From positions 1 through 34,054 of the forward strand of contig JAJBUU010000001.1 in NCBI GenBank assembly GCA_020860205.1: a stretch of DNA of 34,054 bases. The letters run 5' to 3'. The DNA comes from Oscillospiraceae bacterium (GTDB lineage: Bacteria > Bacillota > Clostridia > Oscillospirales > Oscillospiraceae). Positions 1 to 10,242 of the stretch are shown one piece after another. A program made the translations under genes and the position numbers. The first letter of the stretch is position 1; each line of letters begins with the position of its first letter. The notes under the pieces were generated by a model. It did not search any database, had not been told where the DNA came from, and saw only the letters and a program-made list of their open reading frames with translations.

Positions 1-2
1 TG

Positions 3-206
3 CACAAGGGAACCTGGATTCGTGTGGAAGGCGAAGTAAAAGAGGATCTGCGGCGTGAAGCAAGGGTGGCCATGATGGAAGCCAATAAGTCATCATTGAG
101 CAGCATGTATACAGTGGATGACAACCTGATGACAGTATTTGCTTTTGAACATGGTACGGCTACCATCTATTCCTTTACGGAAGAACCCAAGATTATGGAA
201 TTTTAA
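3..206 (+). CDS. Pyridoxamine 5'-phosphate oxidase-like (NimA-type) protein, C-terminal part
   Basis: The reading frame is open from the window edge and ends at a TAA at 204-206, leaving 67 residues of the C-terminus. The pattern 'KGTWIRVEGEV' then 'DLRREAR..MMEAN.S..SMY..DDN' and the ending 'FTEEPKIMEF' match the small split-barrel flavin-binding proteins of the pyridoxamine-oxidase/NimA-like superfamily common in Clostridia. These are usually about 130-140 residues, so roughly half is missing. The exact substrate is not known for this subgroup. An internal GTG at 24 is not a real start, because the frame continues upstream. A stem-loop terminator follows at 245-287. The gene occupies the place upstream of dnaA where rpmH is often found in other Firmicutes. 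Confidence 0.72.
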   Translation, partial: HKGTWIRVEGEVKEDLRREARVAMMEANKSSLSSMYTVDDNLMTVFAFEHGTATIYSFTEEPKIMEF

Positions 207-244
207 AACATAAACAGCTTTATTGTCAAATATCAGTATTAACA

Positions 245-287
245 AAACAGGGAACAGAGGAGAGATTTTCTTCGCTGTTCCCTGTTT
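245..287 (+). terminator. Stem-loop terminator after the oxidase-like gene
   Basis: A perfect 13-bp inverted repeat (arms 245-257 and 275-287) encloses a 17-nt loop. The right arm ends in TTT, and the opposite strand continues into a T-rich stretch, so it may work in both directions. It separates the upstream gene from the dnaA promoter region. The T tract on the plus strand is short, which limits confidence. Confidence 0.6.
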
Positions 288-382
288 CTATCATACCTCT
301 GAAATGTCAAGTCTACACACGGTAAAGTTATTATAATGACAAAATCAGAACACTCTATATAAATAAATGTCTGACTTCTCTG

Positions 383-411
383 TTGCTTTTGCGCTCCAAA
401 TGTGGTAAAAT
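383..411 (+). promoter_or_regulatory. Sigma-A-type promoter of dnaA
   Basis: TTGCTT at 383-388 and TAAAAT at 406-411 are separated by 17 nt, close to the sigma-A consensus. The site lies 77 nt upstream of the dnaA ATG and downstream of the terminator at 245-287. No DnaA box of the TTATCCACA type was seen between it and the gene. The rest of 207-487 is AT-rich and has no gene I can support. Confidence 0.6.
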
Positions 412-487
412 AATATTGCATCATGGCGCATTAGCGCCACAGAACAAAATACACCGTGCACACAGGAGAGAAAGAGAGAACCAAGCT

Positions 488-1804
488 ATGAACTCCATCC
501 AAGATATATGGGCCGGAATTATGGAGATTCTATCTGCAAAACTGACGACCACCTCAATCAATACATGGTTTTCGGATTGTGAACCCATTGAACTGGAGGA
601 TGGCCGTCTTGTGCTGCAAACCGGCACCGCGTTCAAGCGCGACATCATTCTCCAACGCTTTGCCCCCACCATAAAAGCCGCGCTGAACGATCTTTTTTCC
701 TGCGAATTTGAACTGCTGGTCCTGACCGGTGAAGAATTGGCGGAATATCAGGAGCATAAATGCCAGCAAAACAGTCTTCCGGAGATGGACGGCTATACCT
801 TTGATAATTATATTGTTGGAAACTCCAACAAATTTGCACACGCAGCCGCGCTCGGCGTTGTAAAAAGCCCAGGCAGCCGCGCATATAATCCCCTGTTCAT
901 CTATGGAAACTCCGGTCTGGGCAAGACGCATCTGCTGTTGGCCATCGGCTCCGCAATACACGAAAACGATGCCAATGCAAAAATCATCTATATCAAAGGA
1001 GACGATTTTTTAAACGACATGGTGCGCTCGCTGAAAGAGGGAACCGCGGAGGAATTCCGGCAGAAATACCGGAATGTGGACCTGTTTCTTGTGGACGATA
1101 TTCAGTTTATCGCAGGCAAGGAAAGCACACAGGAGGAATTTTTCCATACGTTCAACAGCATCTATGAATCCGGCCACCAAATCGTGCTTACCTCCGACCG
1201 TCCGCCCATCGCAATGGCGCAGCTGGATGACCGTCTGCGCACCCGCTTTGAGGGCGGCCTGATGGCGGATATACAGCCGCCGGATGTGGAGATGCGTATG
1301 GCGATCATCCGCGACAAGGCCGGACACATGGGAATGAACCTCAGCAGCGAGGTGGTGGAATATATCTCAGAGAAGGTCACCAGCAACATCCGACAGATCG
1401 AGGGCGTGGTCAAGCGCCTGACTGCTTACCGCGATGTGACCGGGAACGCGATCACAAAAAGCACCGTGGAAAAAGCCATCTCCGATGTGGTGCATACCGG
1501 CACATATATTCCAACGCCGGAGGACATCATCAAAGAAACAGCGCTCTATTACCAGATCAGCGTGGAGGAAATCAAGGGACAGCGCCGCAGCAAAAATATT
1601 GCCATGGCGCGCCATATCTCCATCTACCTCATCCGCGAGCTGACGAACCTCTCCCTGAAGGACATCGGCGCTTACTATGAGGACCGCAACCATTCCACCA
1701 TACTCTCCTCCATCAAAAAAATAGAAAAAGACATCAAGACTGACTCAGAAATCTCCGGCATCATACGGGACATCACCAGCAACATCAATTCCCGGCAGCG
1801 CTGA
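488..1804 (+). CDS. dnaA: Chromosomal replication initiator DnaA
   Basis: DnaA binds DnaA boxes at oriC, oligomerises with ATP and melts the origin. The 438-residue product has all four domains: an N-terminal helicase-loading domain (about 1-85), a very short linker, an AAA+ core and a DNA-binding domain IV. Walker A is GNSGLGKT (140-147), Walker B LFLVDD (199-204), sensor I LTSDRPP, the arginine-finger box LDDRLRTRFEGG (246-257) and sensor II around SNIRQIEGVVKRL (299-311). The helix-turn-helix signature at about 366-402 ends in DRNHSTI. I start at ATG 488, which gives the usual N-terminus 'MNSIQDIW'. The frame is open further upstream, but that would add 35 residues the family lacks. Purine-rich AGGAGAG and AGAGAG stretches precede the start. 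It is followed by the origin and dnaN. Confidence 0.97.
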   Translation: MNSIQDIWAGIMEILSAKLTTTSINTWFSDCEPIELEDGRLVLQTGTAFKRDIILQRFAPTIKAALNDLFSCEFELLVLTGEELAEYQEHKCQQNSLPEMDGYTFDNYIVGNSNKFAHAAALGVVKSPGSRAYNPLFIYGNSGLGKTHLLLAIGSAIHENDANAKIIYIKGDDFLNDMVRSLKEGTAEEFRQKYRNVDLFLVDDIQFIAGKESTQEEFFHTFNSIYESGHQIVLTSDRPPIAMAQLDDRLRTRFEGGLMADIQPPDVEMRMAIIRDKAGHMGMNLSSEVVEYISEKVTSNIRQIEGVVKRLTAYRDVTGNAITKSTVEKAISDVVHTGTYIPTPEDIIKETALYYQISVEEIKGQRRSKNIAMARHISIYLIRELTNLSLKDIGAYYEDRNHSTILSSIKKIEKDIKTDSEISGIIRDITSNINSRQR

Positions 1805-2066
1805 AGATTTTTCCACCTGTTCCGTTTCAAAACCGGTAAACTTCCGGTGGAAAATCAGTCGAAAGATTTACTGCCGGATCTGCCCTGTTGAAAACAAAAA
1901 TTTTTTTTGACAAAACATTCCACATCGAAACTCTTTGCGCCACAACGAGTTTTTCCACTTTTCCACATGATTTTCCACTACTAGGAAAACTACTAAAAAA
2001 TTATTCTATCTCTCTCTCAGAGAGCACATTTCCAAATGCACAAAAAAGACTGGAGGCAACCTGTAT
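1805..2066. other. Candidate chromosomal origin (oriC), dnaA-dnaN spacer
   Basis: The 262-bp spacer between dnaA and dnaN is where Firmicutes place the origin melting site. It carries repeated DnaA-box-like 9-mers. TTTTCCACC is at 1809-1817 and, inverted, at 1846-1854. TTTTCCACT is at 1951-1959, TTTTCCACA at 1959-1967 and TTTTCCACT at 1971-1979. A divergent TTCCACA lies near 1918-1924. All differ from TTATCCACA by one or more bases, with the T at position 3 shared by all five 9-mers. The box cluster is followed by CTACTA repeats and an AT-rich tract. Origin function is inferred from position and motifs. Confidence 0.8.
1951..2010 (+). promoter_or_regulatory. DnaA-box cluster with DnaA-trio-like CTA repeats and AT-rich unwinding element
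   Basis: Three DnaA-box-like 9-mers (1951, 1959, 1971) run directly into CTACTA at 1978-1983 and CTACTA at 1990-1995. An A/T-rich stretch follows to about 2010. In Bacillus subtilis the basal unwinding system has the same order: DnaA boxes, then 3-nt DnaA-trios read on one strand, then the AT-rich region that opens. The match of order and of the CTA triplet is visible. The function is inferred. Confidence 0.6.
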
Positions 2067-3173
2067 ATGAAATTCTCCTGTGAACGGGCTTTTTTACACG
2101 CAGCGGTCACGACATCGGCCAGAGCTGCCAGCTCGCGCAGCCCAATCCCGGCTCTGGAAGGCATTCTGATCGAGGCCGGACAGAACAACGTCAAGCTGAC
2201 CGGGTACGATCTGAAAAAAGGAATCTATACCAAAGTGGAGGCAGAAGTATCCGAGCAGGGCAGCATCGTCCTGAATGCCCGCATTTTTTCAAACATTGTT
2301 TCCTCTCTGCCGGAGGGAACCGTGATGCTGAAAACAGACGGTATGAACGTCAACATCAAATGCGAAAATGCGGAATTTGAAATCATCGGCTCCGACGCAG
2401 CAGACTATCCGGAGCTTCCAACAGTGGACAAACAGTCCGCCATACAGATCCCACAGTCGATCCTCTCGTGCATGATCCGACAGACCATCTTTGCCGTTTC
2501 CGATAACGAATCCCGCCCAATCTACACCGGAGAGCTGTTTGAAATCGGAAACGGGATGCTGACCCTTGTCGCAGTGGACGGTTATCGCCTCGCCATGCGA
2601 AAGGAGGCAATCGAGGGTGCCGGAGAGGATTGCAGCTTTATCGTACCGGGCAACGCACTCTCCGATCTGGAAAAGCTGTGCAGCGATACGGAGGAACCTG
2701 TGCAAATCAGTCTGGGCAGCAAGCACATCAGTTTTGCAATCGGGGAAACCGTACTCATTTCCCGTCGGCTGGAAGGGGAATTTCTGGACTACCGCAAGAC
2801 CGTGCCGCAGCTTTATCGTGTGGAGCTGCTGGCGGATCGGTACCTGTTCCAGCGCACGGTGGAGCGCGTTTCGCTTCTCATTGATGAAAAGGTGAAAACG
2901 CCGGTCCGCTGTATTTTTGGAGAGAGTCAGGTCACCGTCGTCTGCGCCACCTCGCTTGGCAAGGCGGAGGACTGCTGTATGCTGGAGGGAAACGGCGGCG
3001 AACTGGAAATCGGCTTCAATAACCGCTATCTGTTGGACGCGCTGCGCGCCGTTACTGTGGATGAAATCAAAATTCGTTTGAATACCGGCGCATCCCCCTG
3101 CGTCGTTGTCCCGGTGGAGGGCGACGCATTTCTCTATATGATTCTGCCGGTACGGCTGAAGTCCGGGGAGTGA
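2067..3173 (+). CDS. dnaN: DNA polymerase III beta subunit (sliding clamp)
   Basis: DnaN forms a ring-shaped dimer that tethers polymerase III and repair proteins such as MutS and MutL to DNA. The 368-residue length is typical. The three-fold clamp architecture is recognisable: N-terminal 'MKFSCERAFLHAAV', a central domain beginning near residue 130 (QIPQSILSCMIRQTIFAVSDNESRPIYTG in part), and a C-terminal domain ending 'FLYMILPVRL', equivalent to the family's YLIMPMRL. GGAGG at 2052-2056 sits 10 nt before the ATG. The stop at 3171-3173 lies just before the S4-domain gene, so dnaN, the S4 gene, recF, remB and gyrB form one compact run. Confidence 0.97.
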   Translation: MKFSCERAFLHAAVTTSARAASSRSPIPALEGILIEAGQNNVKLTGYDLKKGIYTKVEAEVSEQGSIVLNARIFSNIVSSLPEGTVMLKTDGMNVNIKCENAEFEIIGSDAADYPELPTVDKQSAIQIPQSILSCMIRQTIFAVSDNESRPIYTGELFEIGNGMLTLVAVDGYRLAMRKEAIEGAGEDCSFIVPGNALSDLEKLCSDTEEPVQISLGSKHISFAIGETVLISRRLEGEFLDYRKTVPQLYRVELLADRYLFQRTVERVSLLIDEKVKTPVRCIFGESQVTVVCATSLGKAEDCCMLEGNGGELEIGFNNRYLLDALRAVTVDEIKIRLNTGASPCVVVPVEGDAFLYMILPVRLKSGE

Positions 3174-3181
3174 AAAAAATT

Positions 3182-3394
3182 ATGACAGAAATTGCAATCA
3201 CAACGGAATTTATCAAGCTGGATTCCTTCCTGAAGCTCGCAGGGGAATTTGGCACCGGAGGAAAGGCAAAGCTGACCATCGCCGCTGGCGGCGTCCAGGT
3301 CAACGGCGAAACTTGCACCATGCGCGGGAAAAAGCTCTATCCCGGAGATACCGTGTCCCTCTTTAACCGGACTTACCGCGTTACAAAGGAATGA
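3182..3394 (+). CDS. yaaA: S4-domain RNA-binding protein of the YaaA/RecF-linked family
   Basis: This is a 70-residue S4-like RNA-binding domain protein. It shows 'TEFIKLDSFLKLAGEFGTGGKAK' (first part of the domain) and 'VQVNGETCTMRGKKLYPGD', the classic second half with VNGE, RGKKLYPGD. In Bacillus the gene between dnaN and recF is yaaA (rlbA); its role is poorly defined and linked to RNA or ribosome metabolism. I start at ATG 3182, with GGGGAG at 3165-3170. A GTG at 3170 overlapping the dnaN stop would add four residues but would lie on top of that ribosome-binding site. Its TGA overlaps the recF ATG by 4 nt, which suggests translational coupling. Confidence 0.88.
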   Translation: MTEIAITTEFIKLDSFLKLAGEFGTGGKAKLTIAAGGVQVNGETCTMRGKKLYPGDTVSLFNRTYRVTKE

Positions 3395-4491
3395 AGGTCT
3401 GCTCCCTGCGCCTGCACGGGTTCCGCAACTATGACACGGCGGAAGCCAGCTTTGCAGATGGGATCAATGTCATTTCCGGCCGCAACGCGCAGGGAAAAAC
3501 AAATTTGCTGGAGGCGGTCTATCTGCTATCCGGCGGGCGCAGCTTCCGCACACGCTTTGACCGGGAGATGGTTGGCTTTTCCGCGCCGTTTTCGGAGGTT
3601 TGTGCGGAGATATTTGCCGCAGAGCGAACACAGCAGCTCCGTATTCTGATGCAGCCGGGACGCAGAAAACAGATTTGGCAAAACGGCGCGCGATGCACGG
3701 GGGGCGAGCTCGGCGAAACGGTGAATACCGTGCTGTTCAGTCCGGATGATTTGAACCTGATACGGGATGGCGCGGCGGCGCGGCGGCGTCTGCTTGATTT
3801 GGCCATCAGCCAGCTTCGCCCCGGCTATGCGCGGCTCCTGCGCGATTATCGGCGGCTCTATGAGAACAAAAGCCGCCTTTTGCGCGATTACCGGGGCGAC
3901 CCTTCGCTGCCGGATACGTTCGAGGCATTTTCGGATGAAATGGCGCGCATTTCCGCAAAGCTGATTCGCTACCGCGCGTCCTTCACACGCCGCCTCTCTG
4001 CCGCCGCCGCGCCGGTACACCGTGAATTTTCCGGCTCCGGCGAGATTTTGGAAATTGCTTACCGCACGGTCAGCACGGTTTCCGACCCGGAGGGCGGGGA
4101 GACGCAGATTTATCAGGAAATACTGGCGCACCAGAGCGCCCACCGGCAGGCCGAGCTTGCCACCGGAAACTGTCTGACCGGCGCGCATAAGGATGATTTG
4201 GAAATCTGCATCAATGGCCGTCCTGCGCGAATATATGCATCGCAGGGGCAGACCCGCACGGCCGCGCTTTCCATCAAGCTCGCAGAACGGGAGATTTTTC
4301 TTGCGGAAACAGGCGAATATCCGGTGCTGCTTTTGGACGATGTACTCTCCGAGCTGGACGCGCAGCGGCAGTCCTTTGTCTTAAACCGCATTGGCGGCGG
4401 TCAGACGCTGATCACCTGCTGCGAGGACGAGCAGATCATCAGAAAAACAGGCGGGCGTGTGCTGTTTGTGGAAAACGGCTGCATCCGATAG
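3391..4491 (+). CDS. recF: DNA replication and repair protein RecF
   Basis: RecF is an SMC/ABC-like ATPase that helps RecO and RecR load RecA at single-strand gaps. The 366-residue product begins 'MKVCSLRLHGFRNY' and has Walker A GRNAQGKT at 30-37. Near the C-terminus is the Walker B/D-loop region 'VLLLDDVLSELD', with the preceding Q-loop-like 'YASQGQTRTAALSIKLAE'. It begins within an ATGA overlap with the S4-domain gene, the usual arrangement next to dnaN. No truncation is seen. Confidence 0.95.
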   Translation: MKVCSLRLHGFRNYDTAEASFADGINVISGRNAQGKTNLLEAVYLLSGGRSFRTRFDREMVGFSAPFSEVCAEIFAAERTQQLRILMQPGRRKQIWQNGARCTGGELGETVNTVLFSPDDLNLIRDGAAARRRLLDLAISQLRPGYARLLRDYRRLYENKSRLLRDYRGDPSLPDTFEAFSDEMARISAKLIRYRASFTRRLSAAAAPVHREFSGSGEILEIAYRTVSTVSDPEGGETQIYQEILAHQSAHRQAELATGNCLTGAHKDDLEICINGRPARIYASQGQTRTAALSIKLAEREIFLAETGEYPVLLLDDVLSELDAQRQSFVLNRIGGGQTLITCCEDEQIIRKTGGRVLFVENGCIR

Positions 4492-4525
4492 AAAAAAAAC
4501 GCGGTCTTTGGAAAGGCGGGATCCC

Positions 4526-4792
4526 TTGTATCTTCATATTGGGAATGACATGATCCTCCGCAAGCGTGAAATTTTGGGTATTTTTGATTTGGACAACACC
4601 TCTCAGTCCTTGCAGACCCGTCGGTTTCTCTCCAAAGCGGAGCAGGCTGGCGAGGTCGTGAACGCCGCCGGGGAGGAACTGCCAAAGAGCTTTGTCCTCT
4701 GCGTCCGCGACGGACGGCAGACGGTCTATCTGAGCCAGCTCAACGCCTCCACGCTTTATCGGCGCGGAGAGCTTTTGGGCGTGGAAACTTAA
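4526..4792 (+). CDS. remB: RemB-like extracellular matrix regulatory protein (DUF370)
   Basis: This 88-residue protein belongs to the DUF370 family. In Bacillus subtilis the founding members (RemA/RemB, YlzA/YaaB) are linked to biofilm matrix regulation, RemA as a DNA-binding protein. The diagnostic opening '[24 protein letters not shown]' (shown in part), then '[14 protein letters not shown]' and '[10 protein letters not shown]' match RemB rather than RemA. I place the start at TTG 4526 because family proteins begin M-Y-L-H-[IL]-G-N-D. A purine-rich AAAGGCGGG lies at 4512-4520. Upstream codons in frame overlap recF and are not conserved. The position between recF and gyrB is that of yaaB in Bacillus. 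Confidence 0.88.
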   Translation: MYLHIGNDMILRKREILGIFDLDNTSQSLQTRRFLSKAEQAGEVVNAAGEELPKSFVLCVRDGRQTVYLSQLNASTLYRRGELLGVET

Positions 4793-4839
4793 AAATATAT
4801 ATAAACGTATCGGTACATAAATGGAAGGAAGCAGATGCA

Positions 4840-6789
<1,950 letters not shown>

Positions 6790-6878
6790 TTTCTTTCATT
6801 TGACCGCGCCAGTTTTCAAAACCGCGCCGCTTCAGGTGAAACCAGGATCGATCCCGGAAAGAAAGGGAACAGAAAGTT

Positions 6879-9419
6879 ATGGGACATAACAGAGATTATA
6901 AACCGGAGGATATCGCCTTTCCCGACCAGGTGATTGTGGAGTCCGAGCTGGTCGGGGAGATGCAAAAGAGCTATATCGACTATGCCATGTCGGTCATCGT
7001 CGGGCGCGCCCTTCCGGATGTGCGCGACGGTCTAAAGCCTGTACACCGCCGGATTCTTTATGCGATGTATGAGGACGGACTGACCGCAGACAAGGCATAT
7101 AAAAAATCTGCGACTACCGTTGGTGAAGTGCTGGGTAAATATCACCCCCACGGCGACGCTTCCGTTTATGACGCAATGGTGCGTCTGGCACAGGATTTCT
7201 CCATGCGCTATATGCTGGTGGATGGTCACGGCAACTTTGGTTCCGTAGACGGCGACCCCCCGGCTGCATACCGATATACCGAAGCGCGTATGAGCAAAAT
7301 CGCGGGTGAAATGCTGCGCGACATCGAAAAGGACACCGTGGACTGGGACCCGAACTTTGACGAGAGTCGCCGTGAACCGCGCGTTCTGCCAAGCCGTTTC
7401 CCAAATCTGCTGGTCAACGGGTCCAGCGGTATCGCCGTTGGTATGGCAACAAATATTCCGCCGCACAATCTGACAGAGGTGATCAACGCCTGCATCTGTG
7501 TACTGGATGATCCGGAAGCCACGCTTGCCGACCTGATGCAGCACATTCAGGGGCCGGATTTCCCGACAAAGGGCATTCTTATGGGACGCAGCGGCATCCG
7601 GCAGGCTTACGCCACGGGACGCGGCAAGGTGGTCGTGCGCGCCCGTGCGGAGTTTGAAACCTTCCACAAGGATCGCACGCGCATCATTATCTCCGAGCTG
7701 CCTTATCAGGTCAATAAACGCCAGCTCATCCGCAATATCGCGGATCAGGTCAAGGAAAAGCGACTGGAAGGCATCAGCGACCTGCGTGATGAAACAGACC
7801 GCAACGGTATGCGCATCGTCATCGAGCTGAAGCGTGACGCAAATCCACAGGTCGTCCTCAATAAGCTCTATAAGCAGACCGCGCTGCAATCCAATTTTTC
7901 CATCATTATGCTGGCGCTGGTCAATAATCAGTCGCAGCCAAAGGTCCTGTCGCTGCGTCAGATTCTGGATGAGTATATCGCGTTTCAGGAGGACCTGATC
8001 GTCCGCCGCACGAACTATGAGCTGAAAAAGGCGCGGGAACGCGCCCATCTGCTGAAAGGACTGCTCATTGCGCAGGATAACATCGACGAAGTGATTCGTA
8101 TCATCCGCGCCGCCTACGATGATGCGAAGGAGCAGTTGATGGCGCGCTTTGGTCTGGACGATGTGCAGGCGCAGGCAATTTTGGATATGCGCCTGAAAGC
8201 CCTGCAGGGACTGGATCGGGAAAAGCTGGAAAATGAGTACCGCGAGCTGGAGGAACGCATCGCATATTATCTGCGCCTGCTGGACAGCGAGGAGATGCTG
8301 CGCGGCGTTTTGAAGGATGAGCTGATTGCGATCCGCGATAAATTTGGCGACGCGCGGCGGACGGAGATTCAGGACACGGAAGAGTCGCTGGAGGATGAGG
8401 ACCTGATTGCGGAGGAAGACTGTGTATTCACCCTGACGAACGACGGTTACATCAAGCGCCTGCCGACCAGCGAATATCACGCACAGAACCGTGGCGGCAA
8501 GGGCATCCGTGCAATGAGCACGAAGGAAGAGGACTTTGTGCAGACGGTGTTTACCGCTTCCACACACGATAATATCCTCTTTTTCACCTCCACAGGCCGT
8601 GTTTATATCAAAAAAGGATACAGTATTCCGGAGGCCAGCCGCAGTGCGCGCGGACAGAATATCGTCAATATTCTGCCGCTTCAGCCGGGAGAGCGCATTT
8701 CCGCGATGATTTGCGGCCGCAGCTATGATGCGGACTGCTATCTTGTTTTCATCACCAAAAACGGCACGGTAAAGCGTCTGCCGCAGTCCGCGCTGAAAAA
8801 TATCCGCAGCATCGGCATTCGGGCGCTCACGCTTGCGGAGGACGACGAGTTGATTTCCGTCCGTCAGACGGACGGGGCGCAGAATATTTTGATTGCTACG
8901 CATGACGGTTATGCGATTTGCTTCCCGGAGGCGGACATTCGCCCGATGGGACGGGATGCTGTCGGTGTACGTGGTATCCGTCTGCGCGAGGGGGACTATG
9001 TTGTGGATGCGGCGCGCGCCAGAGAGAACGGAATGCTGCTCTCCGTCACGGAGAACGGCTATGGCAAGCGCACCCCGCTGACGGAATATCTGCGCGGCGA
9101 CACAACGCAGCATCGCGGCGGCATGGGGATGAAAAACTACAATATCACGGAAAAGACCGGTAAGGTCGCCGCTGTGCGTGTGGTGGATGATACGGACGAT
9201 ATTCTCATTATCTCCGACGACGGTACCATCATCCGCGTTCCTGCGGAGAGCATCAATGTGTTCAGCCGCGCCACACAGGGCGTTCGCCTGATGCGAGTTG
9301 CGGAGGGCAGCCGTGTGATTTCCATTGTCCGCACCGACCACGCCGAGCCGGAGGAGGAACCGGGCAAAGCGGAGGAAACGGCGGGGACGGCGGAAGCCGG
9401 GATGCAAACCGAAGAATAA
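6879..9419 (+). CDS. gyrA: DNA gyrase subunit A
   Basis: GyrA cuts and rejoins DNA and wraps it with its C-terminal beta-pinwheel. The 846 residues include the winged-helix/tower core with catalytic Tyr133 in '[11 protein letters not shown]', and a GyrA-box variant QNRGGKG at about 536-542 that starts the six-bladed wrapping domain. AAAGGGA precedes the ATG by 10 nt. The acidic tail (from about residue 820, rich in Glu) is common. In the quinolone pocket '[12 protein letters not shown]', Ala94 occupies the position of E. coli Ser83, while Asp98 (E. coli Asp87) is kept. Ser or Thr is more usual at the first site, so see the finding on this residue. Confidence 0.97.
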   Translation: MGHNRDYKPEDIAFPDQVIVESELVGEMQKSYIDYAMSVIVGRALPDVRDGLKPVHRRILYAMYEDGLTADKAYKKSATTVGEVLGKYHPHGDASVYDAMVRLAQDFSMRYMLVDGHGNFGSVDGDPPAAYRYTEARMSKIAGEMLRDIEKDTVDWDPNFDESRREPRVLPSRFPNLLVNGSSGIAVGMATNIPPHNLTEVINACICVLDDPEATLADLMQHIQGPDFPTKGILMGRSGIRQAYATGRGKVVVRARAEFETFHKDRTRIIISELPYQVNKRQLIRNIADQVKEKRLEGISDLRDETDRNGMRIVIELKRDANPQVVLNKLYKQTALQSNFSIIMLALVNNQSQPKVLSLRQILDEYIAFQEDLIVRRTNYELKKARERAHLLKGLLIAQDNIDEVIRIIRAAYDDAKEQLMARFGLDDVQAQAILDMRLKALQGLDREKLENEYRELEERIAYYLRLLDSEEMLRGVLKDELIAIRDKFGDARRTEIQDTEESLEDEDLIAEEDCVFTLTNDGYIKRLPTSEYHAQNRGGKGIRAMSTKEEDFVQTVFTASTHDNILFFTSTGRVYIKKGYSIPEASRSARGQNIVNILPLQPGERISAMICGRSYDADCYLVFITKNGTVKRLPQSALKNIRSIGIRALTLAEDDELISVRQTDGAQNILIATHDGYAICFPEADIRPMGRDAVGVRGIRLREGDYVVDAARARENGMLLSVTENGYGKRTPLTEYLRGDTTQHRGGMGMKNYNITEKTGKVAAVRVVDDTDDILIISDDGTIIRVPAESINVFSRATQGVRLMRVAEGSRVISIVRTDHAEPEEEPGKAEETAGTAEAGMQTEE

Positions 9420-9545
9420 AAAGCCGCATCGAGGCGCCACCGCACGATTCAGGCAGCGGCGATGTCTCAAATTTCCGGACGGTTCCACATCGTACCAGTG
9501 CGGAGCCGTCTGGAAAGAGGATTTATCTGGACGAAGGGAGAAAAT

Positions 9546-10031
9546 ATGGACGCGATCGTGGCGGTTTACAGCGATTGGGGCATCGGTGCGAACGGGACGC
9601 AGCCCGTACTGGTGCGCGCAGACCGACGGCATTTCCGGACGCTGACAGACGGTGCGACGGTGGTCGTCGGACGGCGGACGCTTGCCGATTTTCCCGGCGG
9701 TAAGCCGCTGAAAGGGCGGATGAATCTCCTGCTGACGCGCCGATCCATTCCGGTCGAGGGCGCGCAAACGGTCAATTCTCCGTCCGCCGCAGCGGAACTG
9801 TGTCAGAGCTGCGAACGTGCCTTTGTCATTGGCGGCGCACAGGTCTACCGGGAGATGTTCCCCTATATTGACCGGGTCTACGTTACAAAAATCGAATGTG
9901 ATGTGCAGTCAGACGTTTTTTTCCCGAATCTGGACGCGCTCCCCGACTGGCGTGTCACCGATCCCGGTCAGCCCCTGTGCGAGGACGGGATCGCATATCG
10001 GTTCATGACATACGAGCGGGTTAAGCCGTGA
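9546..10031 (+). CDS. folA: Dihydrofolate reductase
   Basis: FolA reduces dihydrofolate to tetrahydrofolate with NADPH, which is needed for thymidylate and purine synthesis. The 161-residue product begins 'MDAIVAVYSDWGIGANG' and contains 'TVVVGRRTLADFPGG', 'RMNLLLTRR' and 'AFVIGGAQVYREMFPYIDRVYVTKI' (in part), the standard DHFR blocks. The catalytic acid is probably the Asp in 'RADRRHF' (equivalent to E. coli Asp27). The usual Trp just before that region (LPW) is absent, replaced by 'QPVLVRAD'. I start at ATG 9546, preceded by AAGGGAG at 9534-9540; an upstream ATG at 9462 adds residues unlike the family. No thymidylate synthase gene is adjacent. A strong terminator follows. Confidence 0.88.
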   Translation: MDAIVAVYSDWGIGANGTQPVLVRADRRHFRTLTDGATVVVGRRTLADFPGGKPLKGRMNLLLTRRSIPVEGAQTVNSPSAAAELCQSCERAFVIGGAQVYREMFPYIDRVYVTKIECDVQSDVFFPNLDALPDWRVTDPGQPLCEDGIAYRFMTYERVKP

Positions 10032-10041
10032 ATTTGCAGCG

Positions 10042-10077
10042 TTTCCGAAATTCATTCCGGATTTCGGAAATTTTTTT
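10042..10077 (+). terminator. Rho-independent terminator after folA
   Basis: A perfect 10-bp stem (TTTCCGAAAT at 10042-10051 with ATTTCGGAAA at 10061-10070) is followed by seven T residues at 10071-10077. It ends the origin-proximal transcripts just before a new promoter. Confidence 0.88.
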
Positions 10078-10096
10078 CCGAAGCGGAGAAAAGCGC

Positions 10097-10125
10097 TTGA
10101 CAAGGTGCAGTGTGTCTGTTATAAT
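10097..10125 (+). promoter_or_regulatory. Consensus sigma-A promoter of the DUF2325-DUF3793-flavodoxin operon
   Basis: TTGACA (10097-10102), 17 nt, TATAAT (10120-10125) is an exact match to both hexamers with optimal spacing. A TG at 10117-10118 makes an extended -10. Nothing else in the window has so perfect a promoter. Transcription should start near 10132. That leaves a leader of about 110 nt before the DUF2325 start. Such a strong promoter next to inverted repeats suggests control by a repressor. Confidence 0.85.
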
Positions 10126-10144
10126 GGTTAGCAAGAAGTAACCA
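10125..10144. promoter_or_regulatory. Operator-like inverted repeat over the start site
   Basis: TGGTTA (10125-10130) and TAACCA (10139-10144) form a perfect inverted repeat with an 8-nt spacer. It begins on the last base of the -10 hexamer and spans the expected transcription start. The left arm is probably not transcribed, so a DNA operator is likelier than an RNA hairpin. The GGTTAG half-site recurs at 10193-10198. Confidence 0.5.
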
Positions 10145-10192
10145 AATGAATTCCCCCGTTCGCCGCGAAAACGGCGATTCTTTTGCGGTATA

Positions 10193-10210
10193 GGTTAGTC
10201 AAATCTAACT
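10193..10210. promoter_or_regulatory. Second GTTAG/CTAAC inverted repeat in the leader
   Basis: GTTAG (10194-10198) and CTAAC (10205-10209) form an inverted repeat with a 6-nt spacer, about 68 bp after the first one and with the same GGTTAG half-site. Between them lies a small hairpin, CGCCG with CGGCG around a CGAAAA loop (about 10161-10176), followed by ATTCTTTT. GGTTAG/CTAACC resembles half-sites of DtxR/IdeR-family metal repressors, but the spacing differs from the classical box, so the regulator is uncertain. Confidence 0.35.
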
Positions 10211-10242
10211 CAATCTGATGATACGGAAAGGAGCTTTCGGAT

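Noticed and set aside
207-487. DnaA boxes or a second origin segment upstream of dnaA
   Set aside because: I saw no TTATCCACA- or TTTTCCACA-type 9-mers there.
1907-1935. TTGACA as -35 of a dnaN promoter
   Set aside because: No acceptable -10 at 16 to 18 nt spacing was found; the region is better read as origin sequence.
7032-9767. Very long minus-strand open frame of 911 codons antisense to gyrA and folA
   Set aside because: It lies across conserved gyrA and folA, is low in recognisable motifs and is explained by codon bias of the GC-rich plus-strand genes. The same holds for 4789-6387 (gyrB), 20243-22090 (ileS) and 24298-25041.
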